Below, in pieces: positions 4,527 through 7,500 of a stretch of 7,500 nucleotides of DNA (its first letter is position 1; each line of letters starts with the position of its first letter). Source of the stretch: Candidatus Woesearchaeota archaeon (GTDB taxonomy: Archaea; Nanobdellota; Nanobdellia; Woesearchaeales; UBA11576); the NCBI GenBank assembly GCA_030591125.1, contig JAUVBP010000055.1, forward strand, positions 1 through 7,500. Direction: 5' to 3'. The position numbers and the translations under genes are program-made. The notes below the pieces were generated by a model. It had not been told where the DNA came from and searched no databases. It was given only the letters and a program-made list of their open reading frames with translations.

Positions 4527-5660
4527 ATGGACCACCGTGAGAAACTTCTGACTATCGTGAAGGAAAAGGGGCCTTTGTTGCCTGCTCAGATCAACCGTGA
4601 GATGCGTACGAATGTACTTTTCGCCTCTGCTATGCTGGCTGAGATGGTGGGCCAGAAGAAGCTAAAGCTCAGTGCTATGAGGGTCGGAGGATCACCTCTT
4701 TACTATTGTGCTGGACAGGAGAAAGCATTGGAGAGTTTTGCTGAGAAGCTTCATGGTGATGAGAGCGCTGTATTCAAGGCATTGAAACAGTCTCGCATAC
4801 TCCGTGACCGTGACCAGGAGCCGCCGATGCGTGTCGCATTGAGGGAGATACGTGACTTTGCAATCCCTCTTGAGGTCACTGCTGATGGTAAGGCGGATCT
4901 TTTCTGGAAATACTACTTGCTGACAGACGATGAGGCAGGCTCATTGATCAAGGATTACATCAATTCAAAAAAGCCACAGGCACCTAAATCCCATTCACCA
5001 CCTGCGCCTGAGCCTGCGCCGTCAAAGCAGGCACCTGACCCTGCACCTAGACCTGCCGAAGTGCAGGCGACCATAATCCAAGAGGTTGCTTCAGAGGCAC
5101 AACCCGCATCAGGACCTCCACAGGAATCGATGGCATCCCCTGAAGTGGAGGTCCCAACTCCGCAGGTTTCAAGACCCCCAGAACCAGTCACGTCTGTCGA
5201 GGTCAATAAGCTGTCAAAAGAGGGTGTTCCTGAATTTTCATATGAACCAGCATTCTCTTTCTCTACGATAATAGATACAGAGGAGAAGGTGAAGCTTGAG
5301 AAGCCTCCTGAACCAGAGCCCGAGCCTGAAGGGCCGGTCTTTCCTGAGGATGATGAGTTCTTTGATAAGGTAAAATCCTTCTTTGACGGGTCAGGGATAG
5401 AGATACTTGACTTTGAACTGATACGTAAAGGGTCAGAGCATGATTTTGTCATATCTATCCCGAGTAATGTGGGCCCTCTTGATTATTATTGTAAGGCAAA
5501 GTCTAAAGCCAGATTAAATGAAGGGGATCTATCTACTGCTTTTGTATATGGTCAGATGAAGAAGCTTCCTATACTGTTGGTGACTGTCGGGGACATAACA
5601 AAGCGTGCAGAGGAACTGCTTGAGAAAGAGTTCCGCAGTATGACTGTCAAACGTATTTAG
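4527..5660 (+). CDS. Winged-helix protein with Pro/Glu-rich linker and Mrr-like C-terminal fold
   Basis: This is a 377-residue, three-part protein. Residues 1-61 look like a winged helix-turn-helix: helices at about 4-14, 18-26 and 28-43, then a wing ending SPLYYCAG. Residues 64-145 are a second helical region, possibly another winged helix. Residues about 147-270 are low-complexity linker rich in Pro, Glu and Ala (PEPAPSKQAPDPAP, KPPEPEPEPEGP). Residues about 274-377 resemble the PD-(D/E)XK core of Mrr-type nucleases: a helix, a hairpin with D306 (HDFVISIP), the strand DYYCKAKSK, a helix, then ILLVTVGDITKRAEELLEKE. The expected Glu/Gln two residues before the catalytic Lys appears missing (Y-C-K or K-A-K), so it may bind DNA without cutting. 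It lies 19 bases upstream of FEN1 in the same operon, suggesting a replication or repair role. The domain calls come from pattern reading; no gene name is recognised. Confidence 0.65.
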   Translation: MDHREKLLTIVKEKGPLLPAQINREMRTNVLFASAMLAEMVGQKKLKLSAMRVGGSPLYYCAGQEKALESFAEKLHGDESAVFKALKQSRILRDRDQEPPMRVALREIRDFAIPLEVTADGKADLFWKYYLLTDDEAGSLIKDYINSKKPQAPKSHSPPAPEPAPSKQAPDPAPRPAEVQATIIQEVASEAQPASGPPQESMASPEVEVPTPQVSRPPEPVTSVEVNKLSKEGVPEFSYEPAFSFSTIIDTEEKVKLEKPPEPEPEPEGPVFPEDDEFFDKVKSFFDGSGIEILDFELIRKGSEHDFVISIPSNVGPLDYYCKAKSKARLNEGDLSTAFVYGQMKKLPILLVTVGDITKRAEELLEKEFRSMTVKRI

Positions 5661-5668
5661 TATTGAAA

Positions 5669-5674
5669 GGGGTG
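5669..5674 (+). promoter_or_regulatory. Shine-Dalgarno deciding the FEN1 TTG start
   Basis: GGGGTG ends 5 bases before the TTG at 5680-5682 and lies in the 19-base gap after the upstream stop. It supports TTG as the true initiation codon; the next in-frame residues, GVNFKDL, match the conserved FEN1 N-terminus. Confidence 0.6.
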
Positions 5675-5679
5675 TAAAT

Positions 5680-6714
5680 TTGGGTGTTAATTTCAAGGAT
5701 CTGGTATTGAAGAAAGAGATCTCTATACCTATGCTCAGCGGAAAGAGGTTGGTTGTTGATGGTAATAATATCCTTTACCAGTTCCTTGCGACCATCCGTC
5801 AGCCTGACGGTTCTCCATTGAAAGATTCTCATGGGAACATAACTTCTCATCTTAACGGTCTGTTCCACAGGACGACTAAGCTGATGCATTATGGCATCAA
5901 GCTCATCTTTGTCTTTGACGGGAAGGCTCCTGACCTCAAGCGTGCAGAGCGTGAACGTAGGGCAGGACTCAAGAAGGAGGCACAGGCAAAGTACGAATCT
6001 GCCAAGCAGGCAGGTGATGTGGATGACATGAAGAAGTACTCGATGCGTACTTCCCGCCTGACCCGTGAGATGATTGATGAGGCGAAAGAGCTTCTTGATG
6101 TGTTGGGAGTCCCTGTTGTACAGGCGCCATCAGAGGGAGAGGCGCAGGCAGCATTCATGGTCCGTAATGGTGATGCGTTCGCCGAGATATCTCAGGATTA
6201 TGATTGTCTTCTTTTCGGCGTTCCAAGGATGATACAGAACCTGACGATCTCTGAGCGTAAGAAGATGCGGGACAGGGTATCTTATGGTACTGTAAAACCC
6301 CAGCTTCTTGAGTTCAGGCCTAATCTGGAACATCTGGGGCTTACGCATGATCAGCTCATCGCTCTCGGCATGCTCATAGGTACTGATTTCAATGTGGGAG
6401 GCATAAAAGGTATCGGTCCGAAGAAGGCCATGTCTCTGATCAAGGAGCATGGTGATGACCTTGATTCTTTGTTCAGTGCTGCTGGCTGGGCTGAGCATTT
6501 TCCTTTCTCATGGAAAGAAGTGTTCAATCTGTTCAAGGAGATGCCTGTGGAGAAAGAGTATTCTCTCGAGTGGAAGCAGCCTGACAGGGAAAAGATTATT
6601 AAGCTTTTGTGCGATGATCATGACTTTAGTAGGGTGAGAGTTGAGGACGCCATCGACAAGATGGAGTCAGCCCAGTCTAAGATGTCTCAAAAAGGTCTTG
6701 GAGACTTCTTTTGA
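5680..6714 (+). CDS. fen: Flap endonuclease 1 (FEN1)
   Basis: This is a 344-residue structure-specific 5' nuclease of the Rad2/XPG family. It removes 5' flaps during Okazaki fragment maturation and in repair. The N-terminal XPG domain carries D27 (VVDGNN) and D80 (FVFDGKAP). The helical arch is rich in Lys and Arg (about 84-130). The internal XPG domain carries E152 and E154 (APSEGEAQAA) and D173 and D175 (SQDYDCLLFG). D236 and the helix-hairpin-helix follow (GTDFNVGGIKGIGPKKA). All seven expected metal-binding acidic residues are present. The extreme C-terminus QKGLGDFF is a PIP box (Q337, L340, F343, F344) for binding PCNA. The start is TTG, giving M-G-V-N-F with the conserved Gly2, and has a Shine-Dalgarno. 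It is the second gene of an operon, 19 bases after the winged-helix gene and 25 bases before a transporter gene. Confidence 0.97.
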   Translation: MGVNFKDLVLKKEISIPMLSGKRLVVDGNNILYQFLATIRQPDGSPLKDSHGNITSHLNGLFHRTTKLMHYGIKLIFVFDGKAPDLKRAERERRAGLKKEAQAKYESAKQAGDVDDMKKYSMRTSRLTREMIDEAKELLDVLGVPVVQAPSEGEAQAAFMVRNGDAFAEISQDYDCLLFGVPRMIQNLTISERKKMRDRVSYGTVKPQLLEFRPNLEHLGLTHDQLIALGMLIGTDFNVGGIKGIGPKKAMSLIKEHGDDLDSLFSAAGWAEHFPFSWKEVFNLFKEMPVEKEYSLEWKQPDREKIIKLLCDDHDFSRVRVEDAIDKMESAQSKMSQKGLGDFF

Positions 6715-6723
6715 GTTCAGGTA

Positions 6724-6730
6724 GAGGTGA
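6724..6730 (+). promoter_or_regulatory. Shine-Dalgarno of the EamA-type transporter
   Basis: GAGGTGA, seven bases matching the complement of the archaeal 16S 3' end, lies 9 bases before the ATG at 6740 within the 25-base gap after FEN1. It supports translation from the same mRNA as FEN1. Confidence 0.7.
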
Positions 6731-6739
6731 AAGAGTAAT

Positions 6740-7500
6740 ATGGAATGGTTTGTTTTCGCATTGGTCTCAGCAGTATTTTTCGGTTCTAGGCAGGTCATAT
6801 CTAAGAAAGTCCTGATGTATGAACACGCCACCGAATTTCTTACGGTAAGTTGTTGTCTTACATTCCTGTTCAGTCTTTTCTTCCTGCCTATGATGGACTT
6901 CTCTTATTCAGCTGACTTGTGGGGTCTTATGTACCTTAAGGCATTGTTCGTCACCATAGGCTGGCTTCTGGGATCAAAGGCACTGAGACATCTTGAGATA
7001 TCTTACGTAACCCCTCTCACGAACTTGACCCCTCTGTTCCTTGTGGTTTGGGGAGTGATATTTCTGAATGAGATACCTGCCCCTCTCCAGTTTGCAGGAG
7101 TAGGACTCCTTATATTCGGTGCTTATTGGCTGCAGGCGAACCATCACATGAAGAATCTGCTGCATCCTCTCAAGATGTTCAAGAACAAGTATGCTGCGTT
7201 CATGCTCGTGGCCATATTCTTCTATTCCTGGTGCGCTGTCCTGGATAAGATTATCCTGAGGTCAGTTGACCAGTATACCTTCCTGTCGTTCACTTTCTTT
7301 GTCCTTTCGATACATTACTTGATCATACAGTTCGTGAAGTATGATGGCCTGAAAGATATCAAGCACGCATTCGTCAAGGGAAAGCATCTGATGTTTGTCA
7401 TCGCTCTTCTCTTGCTGTTTTCTGACATATTCTATTACAAGGCTCTTGCCCTTCCAGGAGCCATGGTATCTCTGGTCATACCTCTGAAACGGGCAAGCAC
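6740..7500 (+). CDS. EamA/DMT-superfamily transporter (partial, 3' end missing)
   Basis: The frame opens at an ATG with a strong Shine-Dalgarno and runs off the window with 253 complete codons read. The product is almost entirely hydrophobic, with likely helices at about 2-20, 33-50, 62-78, 85-108, 114-131, 151-168, 178-198 and 217-233, and another from 236. It shows the duplicated EamA layout. The first repeat ends with the typical TPLFLVVWGVIFLNEIP, including the conserved Glu (E111), followed by QFAGVGLLIFGAYWL. The second repeat reaches the equivalent KALALPGAMVSLVIPL at the window edge. Full EamA proteins are usually near 280-300 residues, so perhaps 40 are missing. The family exports or imports small metabolites across the cytoplasmic membrane; the substrate cannot be told. 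Its link with FEN1 looks like operon convenience, not shared function. Confidence 0.85.
   Translation, partial: MEWFVFALVSAVFFGSRQVISKKVLMYEHATEFLTVSCCLTFLFSLFFLPMMDFSYSADLWGLMYLKALFVTIGWLLGSKALRHLEISYVTPLTNLTPLFLVVWGVIFLNEIPAPLQFAGVGLLIFGAYWLQANHHMKNLLHPLKMFKNKYAAFMLVAIFFYSWCAVLDKIILRSVDQYTFLSFTFFVLSIHYLIIQFVKYDGLKDIKHAFVKGKHLMFVIALLLLFSDIFYYKALALPGAMVSLVIPLKRAS

Noticed and set aside
4955..5452. Long minus-strand open frame opposite the winged-helix gene
   Set aside because: Its Gly/Ser-rich product is the antisense of the Pro/Glu-rich linker. It has no promoter, and the plus-strand gene has domain-like ends.
6130..6498. Minus-strand open frame opposite FEN1
   Set aside because: It is a shadow of strongly conserved FEN1 sequence and has no features of its own.

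Overview
The window reads as archaeal chromosome. Four genes belong to archaeal or archaeal/eukaryotic information-processing families: Hjc-type Holliday junction resolvase, RNase Z, archaeal tRNA-splicing endonuclease, and FEN1 with a C-terminal PCNA-binding tail. The promoters also look archaeal: an A/T box sits about 26-29 bases upstream of most start codons, so the first genes of transcripts are probably leaderless. Compact genes and a lineage-specific winged-helix protein would suit a DPANN-type archaeon (Woesearchaeota/Pacearchaeota-like), but that is inference. I see no mobile element, CRISPR array, tRNA or rRNA.

Layout. (1) 1-184: 3' end of an unrecognised plus-strand gene, followed by T-rich sequence. 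(2) 325-2040: a divergent pair of membrane protein genes. The minus-strand gene encodes a stand-alone voltage-sensor-like domain with no pore. The plus-strand gene encodes a potassium-channel-like protein with a pore but no arginine-rich S4. Both carry heptad-repeat coiled coils. (3) 2072-2689: hjc and a small unrecognised 49-residue gene, both on the minus strand, each with its own TATA-like box. (4) 2796-4424: RNase Z (minus) and EndA (plus), divergent from a short shared promoter region, so two tRNA maturation enzymes lie side by side. (5) 4527-7500: a probable operon of a winged-helix / proline-rich linker / Mrr-like-fold protein, FEN1 (TTG start) and the start of an EamA-type transporter that runs off the window. 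The two downstream genes have Shine-Dalgarno sequences, whereas the first gene looks leaderless.

Functionally the window combines DNA repair and replication (Hjc, FEN1, perhaps the winged-helix protein), tRNA processing (RNase Z, EndA) and membrane electrophysiology or transport. The most unusual item is the voltage-sensor-only gene back to back with a sensorless K+ channel gene. It could be a two-gene voltage-gated channel or a prokaryotic Hv1-like protein. The second most unusual is the winged-helix protein with a degenerate nuclease-like domain co-transcribed with FEN1.
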